In this document: positions 1 through 29,400 of the stretch, one piece after another
Numbering within the stretch: position 1 is the first letter of the stretch
Layout of the letters: every line of letters starts with the position of its first letter
Program-made: the position numbers and the translations under genes
Notes under the pieces: generated by a model
Told to the model about the DNA's origin: nothing
Seen by the model: only the letters and a program-made list of their open reading frames with translations
Databases searched by the model: none
Source of the DNA: Oasisia sp. SBJ-2009
Taxonomy: Eukaryota > Annelida > Polychaeta > Sabellida > Siboglinidae
Length of the DNA: 64,000 nt
Direction: 5' to 3'
Assembly: GCA_964017155.1 (NCBI GenBank)
Contig: OZ024867.1
Location: 20,788,725-20,852,724 of the forward strand

Positions 1-174
1 TTGGGAATCCTCCAGAAACCATCACCTGTCAAGCCATCACAGGGAAGAGGTAGGCCACGGAATACCTGGCAGAGACAAGGACAGGGAACCACGCGATGGG
101 ATACACCAGGAGAGAGGGAGAAGATGGCCACAGACAAACAACAGTCCTTAGTCGATGGCCTGTGCTCCCAGTGA
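1..174 (+). mobile_element. 3' end of a LINE reverse-transcriptase ORF
   Basis: Frame 1 is open to a TGA at 172-174. It shows the end typical of many non-LTR retrotransposon ORF2 proteins: a GRGRPRNTW motif, a degenerate middle, then EKMATDKQQ and DGLCSQ before the stop. The middle appears to have lost frame slightly compared with what I expect of the family. The element enters from outside the window, so its clade cannot be fixed. It does not look like the LINE at the right edge. Confidence 0.75.
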
Positions 175-600
175 GCAAACAGGCATCTTCTTCATCTTCT
201 TCGTATGGTTAGCTCATCACTCTATGTTAGTCACATGACTAGAGTATTGTCGAGCTTGGTTTTCAGAGTTGTCATTCTCTAGAATTAGTGAGTCCACTAC
301 AGGTTACACATTTACCCCCTGTGTGGGATCTTTTACTTCCCCTGGCATAGACACCAGATACAAGGGACTTTTAGTATCTCTTCCGAAAAACACAGGAACA
401 ATCTTGAAATGGCATCCATCCAGACTCATTGGAAGCATGAGACACCGTTGCCAGGCTGTGATTGCATTACGTGGATCACACACAAGCTACTGACAGTTGT
501 TGCTGCTGGTAATTGAACTGTTTGGGACATTTTCATGACTTGGGAGTAACATTCTGAAACCTCCATTTTGGGGGTCTGCTTCTTTGATGACAGAACGCAT
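175..600 (+). repeat. Interspersed repeat downstream of the LINE stop
   Basis: The stretch 200-350, containing TTAGCTCATCACTCTATGTTAG and the block GTCCACTACAGGTTACACAT, recurs in reverse at about 4960-5090; the second block recurs forward at about 58946-59030. It is therefore LINE 3' UTR or a co-mobilised repeat. I see no gene in it. From 600 to 912 I see nothing beyond unremarkable non-coding sequence. Confidence 0.6.
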
Positions 601-912
601 GTTACCTATTGTTCACATTTGGTATACAGCAATGAAATTCAGGAAATAAACATGTCCTCGAATACATGCCGTTTTTAGTTTTTGTGTGATACACATGCCG
701 GAAAATATAATACCGCCCTAAATAGTGACCCCTAGCAAACTGTGAGTAGTATAAAACGTCTTTTGCAAAATGAGACTTTAAACAGTACTTCTTCACCACT
801 TCGGTAAAATTCAAACAATATTCAGTATCAACTTCAAGAATCCGTGCAACGACCCGCCCTGCCTAGCTGCGTGTCTAGACTAGATAATTTGGCGTGAGAA
901 AAATCAACTTAC

Positions 913-17650
<16,738 letters not shown>

Positions 17651-17663
<13 letters not shown>

Positions 17664-17695
17664 AGCTACAGATGCAGCACGAGAAACTGGCAGGA
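17651..17695 (-). CDS. EARS2: EARS2 exon 1 or first visible exon
   Basis: Exon between TTTGTTTTCAG (acceptor ending at 17696) and GGTAAGTGACG. It contains ATGGGGCGACAGG (17663-17651) in frame with exon 2. Because it has a good acceptor, a further 5' exon exists; the frame upstream of the ATG is open (VLPVSRAASVA), so the true start could lie further up. Confidence 0.75.
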
Positions 17696-17864
17696 CTGAA
17701 AACAAACACAGAAATTTAACACATAATTACTTCATAAGATTGCAGAATCTCTGTTTATATCTCACTGACTCACATATAGTTGTGTGTAAGTTTATTACTA
17801 AATAGCAGTATCAACCTCGTATCCAACTGATGTTCAAATTTGTATGCTTAACACAATAACATAT

Positions 17865-18559
<695 letters not shown>

Positions 18560-18661
18560 GTATATTTATATATATATTATATACATATGAAAACATGACT
18601 CAGTTTAATTACTTGGGAAGCTATTACTGTATGCACTATTTCTTGAGGGTAAATTAATACT

Positions 18662-19210
18662 CCAGGGTCATTCCAAGTGAACACAACCAAAATTCCAGAA
18701 ATTGGTTGCTGTCATCTCTTAGATTTTTGAATAGACCAGTACGGTGGGAGCCTTTGAAGATTAGCAAGAATAAAAAATTGGAGCATTCTGGCTTAAATAG
18801 TGTTCAAGTTACAGCAGTTTGAAATTTGGGACTTGGACATTTTTCGACAGCTTGTTAAAAATAAATAATTTTATTCACATTTCTTCTGCACTCTTTAGCG
18901 TGTGTCAGTGAAATTGTGTGCATTTGTTCTCTATAATGTAGAGATTACATAGCTACAATTAGACCATAAATATAGTGTATGGTTAACGTGCAGCAAGTTG
19001 ATACGCATCATGATTTATTCAAAATATCACTCAAAATATATAAAGTCCCAAATTTCAAACTGCCATAACTTGAAAACTATTTAAGCTAGAACGCTCACAT
19101 TCTGGATTCTTTCTAATTTTAAAGGCTCTCATCGTACTGATCTGTTCAAAAATCTAAGTGATGACAGCAACAGCTTTTGGTTGCGTTCACATGTATGGAA
19201 AGACCCTCCC
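18662..19210. mobile_element. Long-inverted-repeat element
   Basis: The left arm starts AGGGTCATTCCAAGTGAAC; the right arm ends GGAAAGACCCT. The arms match imperfectly over about 170 bp, for example TCTTAGATTTTTGAATAGAC with the complement of CTGTTCAAAAATCTAAG. No transposase ORF; superfamily unresolved. Confidence 0.75.
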
Positions 19211-19740
19211 CCCTTCTGGGGCAGATGAAGGGTTTTTGGTGTGTGTGATGCAGAGGATGCAACAACGCCTTCTGAAATCAATTTTTAAATATCTAACAAG
19301 TGTGAAAACCAGCTAGAATAGTAATTGCTCTATATGCAGGTAAACAGTTAACATCTAACATGTTTGTCGCCATGCCAATATTATGAATATAGCTTTCATT
19401 GTATATATGGATATGTGTAAAATATTTTAATCCTTAAATTTATTCTTTAGATCTATTTATTTTTATGTTTTAAAGTATTTATTATTTTAATAAGTTTAGT
19501 CAATATACATCTCTACATTTATATTTATGCTAATGTCTTAAATTATATATTATTTCAATCTATTTTAACCCAATATACTTTGCATGTTTTATGAAGCCAA
19601 AAAAAAAAAAAAAAATTATATATATATATTATACATGCATGTAATATTATTATATTTATTTTGTACTCATTACCCTATTTTATACGTATAATTGCTGTCA
19701 TTTTAAAATACTCTGTATGCTTGTTATGGTTTTATGTCGT

Positions 19741-19856
19741 CTCGTTGCTTTATACTCGTTTTGTCGGAAAATAGCTCAGATGAGCTAATGTTACCTAATT
19801 ATCATGTAACCGACGTTAAATAAAGCTTCTTGTATCTTGTATCTTAAGTATATGTA
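19741..19856 (+). mobile_element. LINE 3' end
   Basis: It ends ACCGACGTTAAATAAAGC and then TTCTTGTATCTTGTATCTTA, a short tandem tail typical of CR1/L2-type LINEs. The sequence upstream to about 19300 is AT-rich and probably the same 3' UTR. Confidence 0.6.
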
Positions 19857-19903
19857 TTTAAAAATGAAATGTGTACACTATGTTAAAATCAAAATGCACA
19901 TAC

Positions 19904-19979
19904 CCGGTATCTACAATAGCATATGAAACGGGAATTGCAATGATGGCTGTGCTGGCCCACAGAGCTCCTGTTTGAATGG
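19904..19979 (-). CDS. Candidate 76-nt exon with hydrophobic segment
   Basis: The minus strand has the acceptor TTTGGTACAG and the donor GTATGT around 76 nt. One open frame reads IQTGALWASTAIIAIPVSYA, then IVDT, a membrane-like segment loosely like the N-terminal helix of IMMP2L. Another frame is also open. It could instead be a 5' non-coding exon of EARS2, since it is upstream on the same strand. I do not recognise it with confidence. Confidence 0.3.
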
Positions 19980-20043
19980 CTGTACCAAATGTAAACTAAC
20001 TTAGTAGATCTCAACATTCACACGCACACAAAGGGTCGATATC

Positions 20044-20381
20044 CCAGCAAACAACGACCCGTGATTTCACATGTTCCATAAGTGAATTCACGAATTCAAC
20101 TGGCTCAATTCACGTGAATTCACCAGATTCTGTGAACAAATTTGGTGTGTCGACACGTGTTTACCGTGAAATCACAAGTTTTTCACGTGGTGGCACATAC
20201 CAGTGAAACCGTACCAGTTCTGACCCAGTACGACTCGTGTCAAAGTCGTTCAAAACTTGTGACAACAGGCAGAACACGTGTATTCACGTGAATACACTTG
20301 AAAACCCTTACTGGTGGAGCAGTACCAGTTATAAACCAGTATATGTGCCTACTGGTTCAGAAATGGTTCCCTGTTTGCTGG
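20044..20381. mobile_element. Small MITE with CCAGCAAACA termini
   Basis: CCAGCAAACA at the left and TGTTTGCTGG at the right are exact inverted repeats. The interior has many CACGTG and GTGAATTCAC palindromes and ACCAGT motifs. From 20382 to 21322 I see no feature. Confidence 0.6.
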
Positions 20382-21322
20382 AGTCACTGACCACGTCAGT
20401 ACCAGTTCTTCTCATCCTTACTTCAGTTGACAAACTCCTCTTTCAACTTCGGCCAATGAAATTACTCACGACGAGTGTGGTCAGCCTCTGGTCATGTAAT
20501 ATATTTGTGATGCTAGTCGTGTTGCAAGCCGTGTTTAGGATGAGAATGGGTAATTATATCAATTGGGAATCTCACTTAGAATTAATTGGGGGGTATTTAC
20601 ACTGGTTTTTTTATGGGTGACACAGTAACGACTGGTAAAGTCATTTGTAATAATTTTATAGTTTAACTCTGCTCAAATCCTTAGTTTATGGATATGATCA
20701 ACAAGGAAGGGGTACAGAGATTCCCAGGTACTGTAGCATAGGGCAGCAACCCCTCTCCTGGTGGTGGTTTGCAAGCTAGGATGGATCTGGGGGTAAGTGT
20801 GTCACGATAAATGGCGTGACTCCGCGCGATTGGAGCTCATTGTGGTCTAAGCGAGACAATTGGGGACTGGTCACAAAAATAATACACAATAAAATAGTTT
20901 ACGGGATTTGCATTTTACATTGCTGTACATTGTGGTTTCGATAAGCACTTATATCTGACAAGTTGTCTAAATTCGCATAATCATAACACATGTGTACGTT
21001 TGCCCCAAACAGGTTGTACTACGCGAAAAATGGCAGTTTTCATTATTAGTCAAGATCGCCAAACGCAAGTACTTGCCGCTATTGCCATGGCAACCACCAT
21101 TATAATCGATTAAAATTCATGATTTCCGTGATCATTGTCACCGGCAAAGTGTTCCACTGCTTCTGCTTGTAATAATCCTTCGGACAGTACAACTGAAATA
21201 GTTAGACTGGAACAGTTCGATTATTACAACCAAAAACAAAACAAAGTCCTATACATTAACATGGAGAATATGGACCTCCTGCCCCCAACTGCCCCCAGCC
21301 TCGTTTTCGCGCGCGAGACTTA

Positions 21323-22670
21323 GGGGAAGTAGTGGCATGTCCGCACACTTAAGGTGAAACAAGCTATAGATACTGTCTGTGCTAAGAGGGTGTTATTTAG
21401 TATTCAGAATGAGCAATCATATTACTTTGTTGTTAGTTAGTTGAGAAATCGGATATCCCATCAGATATTTAAATATTTGGTCAAATGTAGAGGCATAGGT
21501 TTGTGCGGACATGCCCCAAGGTACGGGGCATAGCCGCACACTGTGTACGGTTATGCCCTAGGTATGGCAAAACAACAGCTGGTCTCACAGAGCTGACCAT
21601 TAACTGCAATAATAATATGTATTGGTATGTGTACACTATTGACACGTGCATTACTCCAAAAAAACACACCAGAGAACACAAATCAACGGTTTCAAGATTT
21701 CATATATACGTAGAGTTCGAAAATACAGTGGCCTTGAATCATAATCCTTGAGAGTCAAAGCAAACAACAGCATGATTTTGTAACGGGGAAAGTCAACGTT
21801 TGCAATCCAGCTTGTCTGAAGCCTTCTAGCTAAAACAGCATAGTCTCGTAAAGCGCAAAGTCAAACTAAAAACTCATTTTGTCGGCTGTGCGAGCATGGC
21901 TTTATATGGACTAACGTATACGGGCAAAGTTCTATATTATAGATTATACATCATTTGTCATCTTGGTTATTTTAGTCTATGAGCAATGATCAATTAATTT
22001 AAGCTTAATTTTTTTAACGGACCTAATGATACCCAACATGAAAAATGTGACGTCAGCACGATATAGCCTATTACACATTGACGAAGCGATGAATGATATA
22101 ATAAGTTCGATAATATTAAATAATTATATAATAATCATCATATACTATCTCACATCAAAATGTTCTATTATATTTGTGGTAAGCAACTGAAGTATCTAAA
22201 TATGTATCTAAGTAGACTACATAATATTATAAGCACCGATGCACGAAATACGTCTGCACAGCGGGTGGGGCATGACCGCACAGGCCTGTGCGAACATGCC
22301 CCAAGCATCCAATACGTGAATCATTCTGAATTGCGCGAAAATGCTACTTATGAAAGTATCCTTTATTTCACACATCATAATACATTAAAATGCAATTTGG
22401 AATTATGAAAGAAAATGCATATGCACGTCTTACAGTTAAAGTAATACACATAACAGCATATGAGTAAAATTACATCAGTGTTTACGAAAATAACATTTTA
22501 TGTCATATAACTTTTTACTTATTCACTTCTATCAAAAAGTATATGCAAGTGGTTGATTTGGGGGTTAGACGATGCTGCTTAGCATGATTCCACTAACCAG
22601 ATTTTACGCGATGCGCAAATAATAGGGTGTGCGGACATGCCTCAGTGTGCGGATATGCCCCTATTTCCCC
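21323..22670. mobile_element. TA-flanked DNA element, family B, copy 1
   Basis: Flanked by TA. The left end is GGGGAAGTAGTGGCATGTCC, the right end GGATATGCCCCTATTTCCCC, with inverted termini of about 28 bp. The motif TGCGGACATGCC or a variant recurs near the ends and internally. No transposase. A second copy at 50085-51456 is highly similar along its length. Confidence 0.88.
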
Positions 22671-22699
22671 TACACACCCTATTCAACTATTGCAATGGG

Positions 22700-23460
22700 A
22701 TATAGAATGTGTAGATATTATTTTGTACAATTGTGTTGTTTATTATTAGATGTATTCATTGAATTAGGCCTATTTCATTTTTTGGTTGGAAACTAGTCAG
22801 TATATATGTAACTTGACTTGTTTTAACCGACTTAAAATATATATATATTTATATTAGCCTTTTTAAATACACTTATTTATTAGTTCAGAATGGAAAACTA
22901 AAGTTTAAACTGTTATGCGACCATGGCACGCAACTGTTTGTGATAAGCTTGTCGCAGACAAAACAGTGACAGCAGTTACAAAAGACGCGACCGTGTTACT
23001 CAGTCACTTACTGTCACTGTCAGTGTCAGTGTCAGACAGACAGCGTCAGCGTGTACTGTACACGAGAGGTCGTGTGTTGTCGTATGTGTCATGCACGATC
23101 CACCTATGACACGTCCACTTAATTCAGCGTAATTAGCACCCACATCTGAGCATCGTTTCCCCAAAATGAAACAACTACATTGATGAATAAACGAGACCTT
23201 TTGAGTAAAATAACAGTTTTGACAAGTACGGCACCTCACCGTTAGTTCGCAACAATTCCGACAGTGTACCAGTGACCGGAAGTGAAATAATATAGTACAT
23301 CCGGTCGACCTTCGCGTGTGTCAGACACGAAATGTGGCGTTGTGTTTAGTTACGATTTCGGCAAAACATAACTGGAAGATATTGCGCCATCGTATCCTCT
23401 TAATTCAGTAGTCCTCTTGCCTATCTGAGAATATTTCGATCTTCTGTGGCAACGCATTTC
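22700..23460. other. Intergenic region before DNAJC19
   Basis: No gene recognised. 23000-23040 has GTCAGTGTCAGTGTCAGACA and the sequence then becomes richer in CpG up to about 23400, as expected near a promoter. No TATA box that I would defend. Confidence 0.35.
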
Positions 23461-23464
23461 AAGC

Positions 23465-23467
23465 ATG
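23465..23467 (+). CDS. DNAJC19: Possible DNAJC19 initiator codon exon end
   Basis: CATTTCAAGCATG is followed at once by GTATTT. Exon 2 starts in phase 0 with AGT, so splicing here would give M-S-G-L-V and a 115-residue protein, close to the family length. Inferred from phase and length only. Confidence 0.4.
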
Positions 23468-26400
23468 GTATTTATTGTATTCCCTATTATCGCTCAACTG
23501 TCGAACGCCGACGGTGGTGTCGTTGCAGACGTAGTACTAGTATTTGTAGTAGTTACATTGCATCATCATGGCCTGCGGAGGATGAGGCCGGTTTCTGGAA
23601 CTTGTATAGAATTCGGACCCACCTCAAGTGTACCGTTATCATTGTATAGTTGCCTACATTGGATACCTCGCACTAACTGTAATCATAACCCTAAAATTGG
23701 CCTAATAAATCAGCATTCCCAGGTATATTTATGTTTTACTAATAATATTGCGTTTTGAGACCCAAATAGTGCTCCGATTTGTGCCAGCCACAAGCACAGC
23801 GGCCGTGTATTACTGTGGCGTGCACATGGAATGAACGATGCCATTTTTATGCCTATGGCACCGTCTTTTTGACCCCAAAAGTCCACTAAAATGATGTTGA
23901 ATGATTAAATGAACAAAGTGAAGTATCAAATGTTGGCAAAAATACAGTTATAATGACAAATTGAGGTGGATCTGAATTCTACGTAAGTGCCCATTTTCTT
24001 GTTAACTGTTTTATCTGTTGAAATTTTACTTAAACAGGCTTAACTTAAGTGGATACTCTAGTCAGTGAGAGAATCGTGCAGTATTGGAGGACCACATTGG
24101 AAACAAGTGTGCTATTGTGTGCTTTAATGTGTCTATCCTCGGTAAATATTATATTTATATGTATTATAATGTTTTACCAAATAAACTCACTTACTCACAC
24201 TCACAGTATTAAGTGTACTATAATGGTTGTGCCTAGTAATTGTGCAGTAGACAATTTATTATAGTACCAGAAACACTCCATGTTGGATTCAGGGCGCTGC
24301 CAAAAAGCCTGCCATCTTGAGACTTATGCACCAGTTACGTAAGCCAAATCGTTTATGTCACTGGTGCATTGTTTAAAACGGCAAGGATGGGCATAACCTT
24401 TGCTAAGTATTGTGATTGTGACGTAAGCAATCCGCGACGTACTGAATACATCAAATACCATTGGATATACATAGGATGCCCGAATGTGCATGCACCTGTG
24501 ACGTAAACCATTTACAGGGGCAGAACTACCCCCTAGTCCGCTAGTTCATACACTAGTAAAGATAACGGGGGACTTGCCGGACTAGTAAACCTTCCTAATA
24601 ACTAGTCCGGTTGTCTAGATAGCAAAGATCAATATGTCATCCACCCCACCCTATATCAATCAGTCAAGCCTTTGTACATAATGAATAACCCAACTGTTCC
24701 AGAGTGGCCTTGTTGCAGCTGGTCTGGGGCTGGCAGCTATTGGCTTTGCAGGTGAGTTTCTAGCATAGCATAATGCAGAGACCCGTCCTGTGCAACGACC
24801 AATCTCTACAGAGTTTTGAATGCACATCAAAACAATTAAAAGCAGCTACCACAAATACTACTGAGTATATGACTTGCACATCTACTGCATGTAACTGTGT
24901 ATATACAAAATAATGTTATATTGGTGCATACTCCAACTCACCATTCCTGGTGTATGCTTTCTCTGTGGCTCAACAATTTGGAATCAATCTTCCGAAACTA
25001 CAGACAACTTTCGCAAGGAAATGTAAACATATTTGTTTGAAATTGCTTTTCAACCATAGGATTTCAGTGGTTCCATGCTCCAATGATGATTTCTGCCTGT
25101 CCCTGTGTATGACCAGCTAAATGATTTTGTTTGTTGTGCCTCTGCGCTTGAATATTTTAAAGGATTTAGGCACTATAGAAGTTTTACAATTATTATTATT
25201 ATGCTAGTATTATTATTTCTTCTTCTCTTCTTCCAAATACCACTAGGGAGCTGTCATGTTTAATTGGCTGAGTTAACAATGTGTCTAATCACCCAGGTTT
25301 AGATGGCTAATACCCAGAGATGGAGTGATTACAATACAAATGTAATCGAGTACGATTATTTTGAACATGCACGAGTACAAGTACTCAGAAAACAAATGTA
25401 CTCGAGTATGAGTACGATTACTTTACAATGTACTCGAGTACGATTACATTGATTAGAATGTAATCATGATTACATTCATGATTACTTTAATGAATATCTT
25501 GTTTCTAACATAAAGGCAACTTTCATGGAATCCCTAGGTGTCTTGTTCTGTTGCTGTGTCATTGTCTAGTGTTCTAACTGATTACTGCTATCCACTATCC
25601 AGGTGTTATTATTATTAATAATCAGATGACTTTATCAGGTTGGTATGGTTTCTGAATCAAATACAAATATGGTGCATTTAAGAATTTTAAATGTCCTGTT
25701 TATTTTAAATGTCAAATACATTACAATAACAACATTTCTAATCAAAGTACTCGTACTCGAGTATGAATACGAGTACAGAGTATGATTACGCTATATCTGC
25801 TACTACCAGGTATGTACTTTGTTTGTGCTTCAGGTCGATATGCGATAAAGTATGGCAAAGTGGCAAGTTCTTTATTGAAGAAACAGATGGCTGAATTACC
25901 CATTGGCGCAGTAAGTGTGGAATATCTCAATTCAAGATTCAAAATACATTTTCGTCCATTTTACGTATTACATTAAAACATGATTTTTTTTCTTCAATTA
26001 CACATCAAAATATCAGAAATAACTAATAGATTGGTGATCTAGATACAGTGATAAGACAAATAAAATAATAATAATCACACAAATTGCTCAATATTAATAC
26101 TTTAGGTATATAAATAAGTGCAATAAATAGGTAGGATAAATAAATGATCAAGCAATATTTCTTTTAAAAGTGTTTTGATAAGACAGTATTACAATAATAA
26201 TAATATGTATATACCAAAAAAATAAGATTCAATAAATAAGTACAATACATAGATGGAATAATTTAATAATAAATTGAGTCATGACATCATACAATGTTCC
26301 TATGTGAATGCTGTTGTATACAGTACATTAAAATGGCAGAGGTATATAAATAAATTCTTTAAAAGGCTCTTTCTAGCTAATGTAACCTTTAGACGTCTCC

Positions 26401-29400
26401 CTGGTGGAAGTTTCTAAAAGTTTCATTCAGACAATGGGCAGTATGGTATAGTATTTGACTGGCTTTCCATTTAGTGCAGCAATATATACTGGTGTTTCTG
26501 TTCATTGACAATCAACTTGCTAGTTGTGTTGACAACTTTATTTTATTATTGCTACTGACATTGCCGTACCGTTTAATAAATAATAATAAAGCCATATTCA
26601 ACACGCATTACATGCTGAATTGGAATGTAGTCTGGCGTTGACTCATATAGTGTTTATATATACAATAAAATGAAATATGGCAAATAAATATAAGATATAG
26701 ATATAAGATATACATTGTACATCTTTTGTTCTTTAAAATGGAAAAGAAAATTTCATATAATAAATAAATAAAGACAACATTTAACCCATTAGACCCCAGC
26801 CGGTTAAATTGACTTGTGCTGCTGTTCCCCAAGCTGCAGCCACTGATTTCACCAATTCGGGGTGCTTGCACATTTTAAGTTGTATCTTCAAAAGTACTGA
26901 TTTTCTATAATTGCAAGTTGTGTTTATTTTGATGTTCATATAATTATCTTTAAAATGATGTAACTATGGTGTATGTTGGTAAAAAATATGTTGTTATATG
27001 TAGGTGACAAACATAGAACATTACAATTCTGGACAACAATACAGTAGAATATCATGTTTTATTCACATAAAATGTATTATATTGTTCTATTTACAGATGC
27101 TCTGCCTTGTTTAGACATAGTACTATATAAATCAGTTCATTTTATCTGGATATGGACAGGAAACACAGCTATGCAAGACTTTTATCTTGGTTGTCAACAC
27201 CCTATATGTGACGTCTGTGTCTTGCCAATGTGTATGTTGACATCGTGGATGACTGGTATTTTGACACCTGAAACAACGAAATGTCAACCATTAGAAAAAT
27301 TAACAATGTTACCTAATGATTTGTTATAATAAAACACCTAATTTTCATATATCCGACTGGTGGTCACCCAACTTCGACAACGAAACATAAACACAGCTCC
27401 GATCATTAAATTCATCCATTTTATCGCTCATTCAGTTGTATTTCGAACGTAATGTAAACTTACCTTCAGTTCAATGTCAGAAGTGTCCAATCCAACGATA
27501 TATAAGCACAAACTTAATCAGTAGTAAACAGCTACGATGTGCAAGGCGCCGCCATTTTTGAAGGTCCACAGATGATGAACTTCAATCATGAAACACTCGA
27601 AATTTTTCAATGCAAACCCACGTCAAAATTACCCAGGATTCATAGCTAAGATATCAAAGAATCAATGGGAATTAGTCTCTTAAGTATCCGCAAGATGGGG
27701 CCACAGCTAGAGGCTTTTTCACCACCGGACGCTTTCGGGCGCTCTGGGGAGGAGCGACCCGGACGCTTTCGGACGCGTGGGGTCTAATGGGTTAAATAAT
27801 AGATTATCTATTTAATAATAATTGTGGTGTAAACTAGTTAATAAATAAATATATATAAATAAAATGTCCTTTACAAAAATTATGTTAAAAGATAGAACGC
27901 TCTCTATTTGTTGTATACATTCGCTATAAAAGTTGGTGGAAAATGCTGGCTAACATTTAAACATTTTAGCTTTTGCAGTAGGAAAAGACATTATAGTGTA
28001 CATAATCAACATGACACATCATTTATATGTTAGCAGGACACATTACAGGACACATTACAGGACACATTACAGGACACGTTACAAGACACGTTACAGGACA
28101 CGATGCAGGACACGTTACAGGACACGTTACAGAACACGATACAGGACACGATACGGGACACGTTACGGGACACGTTACGGGACACGTTGCGGGATACGAT
28201 ACAGAACATGTTACAGGACACGATACGGGACACATTACAGGACACGTTACGAGACACATTACAGATCAAGAATTTTGTTCCACAGTAATTGTTAGTTAAA
28301 AGTATTAAACTAGTTCTGTTAATGTTCAGTTTTTAAGCAGATATATTTTGGATATAGATTTATTTTTTTGGTTTGTCAACAAAATCTCTGAAAGATATTA
28401 TAAGTGTGTACAGGAATATTTAATCAAGAGAGCAACAGTAATAAATGTGTCGACAATTAAAATGAATGGAGCCCCTCTGTTGAATTACACATGTTATGGT
28501 TCCATGGTTGCAATTGTGTAGTATAAGTGGCATGTCTTTGAATACGCAAACCAGGTATGGAGTATTTAATGAAACATATAACAGCTCTTGAAAATGTTCA
28601 GCGTCGAGCAACACAACTTACCTTGGAGTGAAATTTACCAGATCTTAACCTAGGAAAATATGATTCTGCAGTTACGTCAGATTTTATTACATTAAGGGGA
28701 AATGATTCAATAATTAATTAGAGGACACAACCTAAAAATATTTAAAGACAGATGCTGATTAAACATTAGAAAAAATTATTAATATACCGAAGTAGGGATG
28801 TATTCAATAGTCTGCACAGTCTGTGGTGGTCCAGTCATTGGAAGGAAAATTCGATAAGTTATGGAAAACCATCATATAAAATAAATTATAAAAACATATT
28901 TTATTGCACCACCTCTACTATGGACTGTGTCACTTTGTAACGCATGCGCACAGTCTTAGAACAACACACAAGACAGAGCTGGCACAAGAGGCAGGAATGC
29001 CTAATACAAGCCAGAAAATGACCTGTAAGAACCTGCAATGTCCTTCATGTTGTTCTCTTGTTATTTCTGTACAGAACAGCAAATATTACAAGGGAGGATT
29101 TGACCCCAAAATGTCCAAAAGAGAGGCTGGTTTAATATTGGGAGTGAGGTAAGTTCATCTTGTTTTTCTTCCGTATAGTATAATTTACCTTGACAGATAT
29201 TTTCAGTTTGGAAAGTGCTTTCAGTTAGGCATGTTACCGTACGTGTACACATTTTCACTTTGGCAGTCTTTTACGTCACTGTTTGAAGTTTTAAGATGTT
29301 TATGCCAAATACATGCCATTGTGTCTCATTGTTTTTTCATGACATAGCCTCGGTTACCCAGGCTCTCTGAGGTGGGAGTACTTTTTAGCTTCGGACACGA

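Noticed and set aside
28023..28299. Overlapping ORFs in five frames over the AGGACACGTTAC array.
   Set aside because: A repeat period divisible by three removes stops in all frames; composition is purely repetitive.
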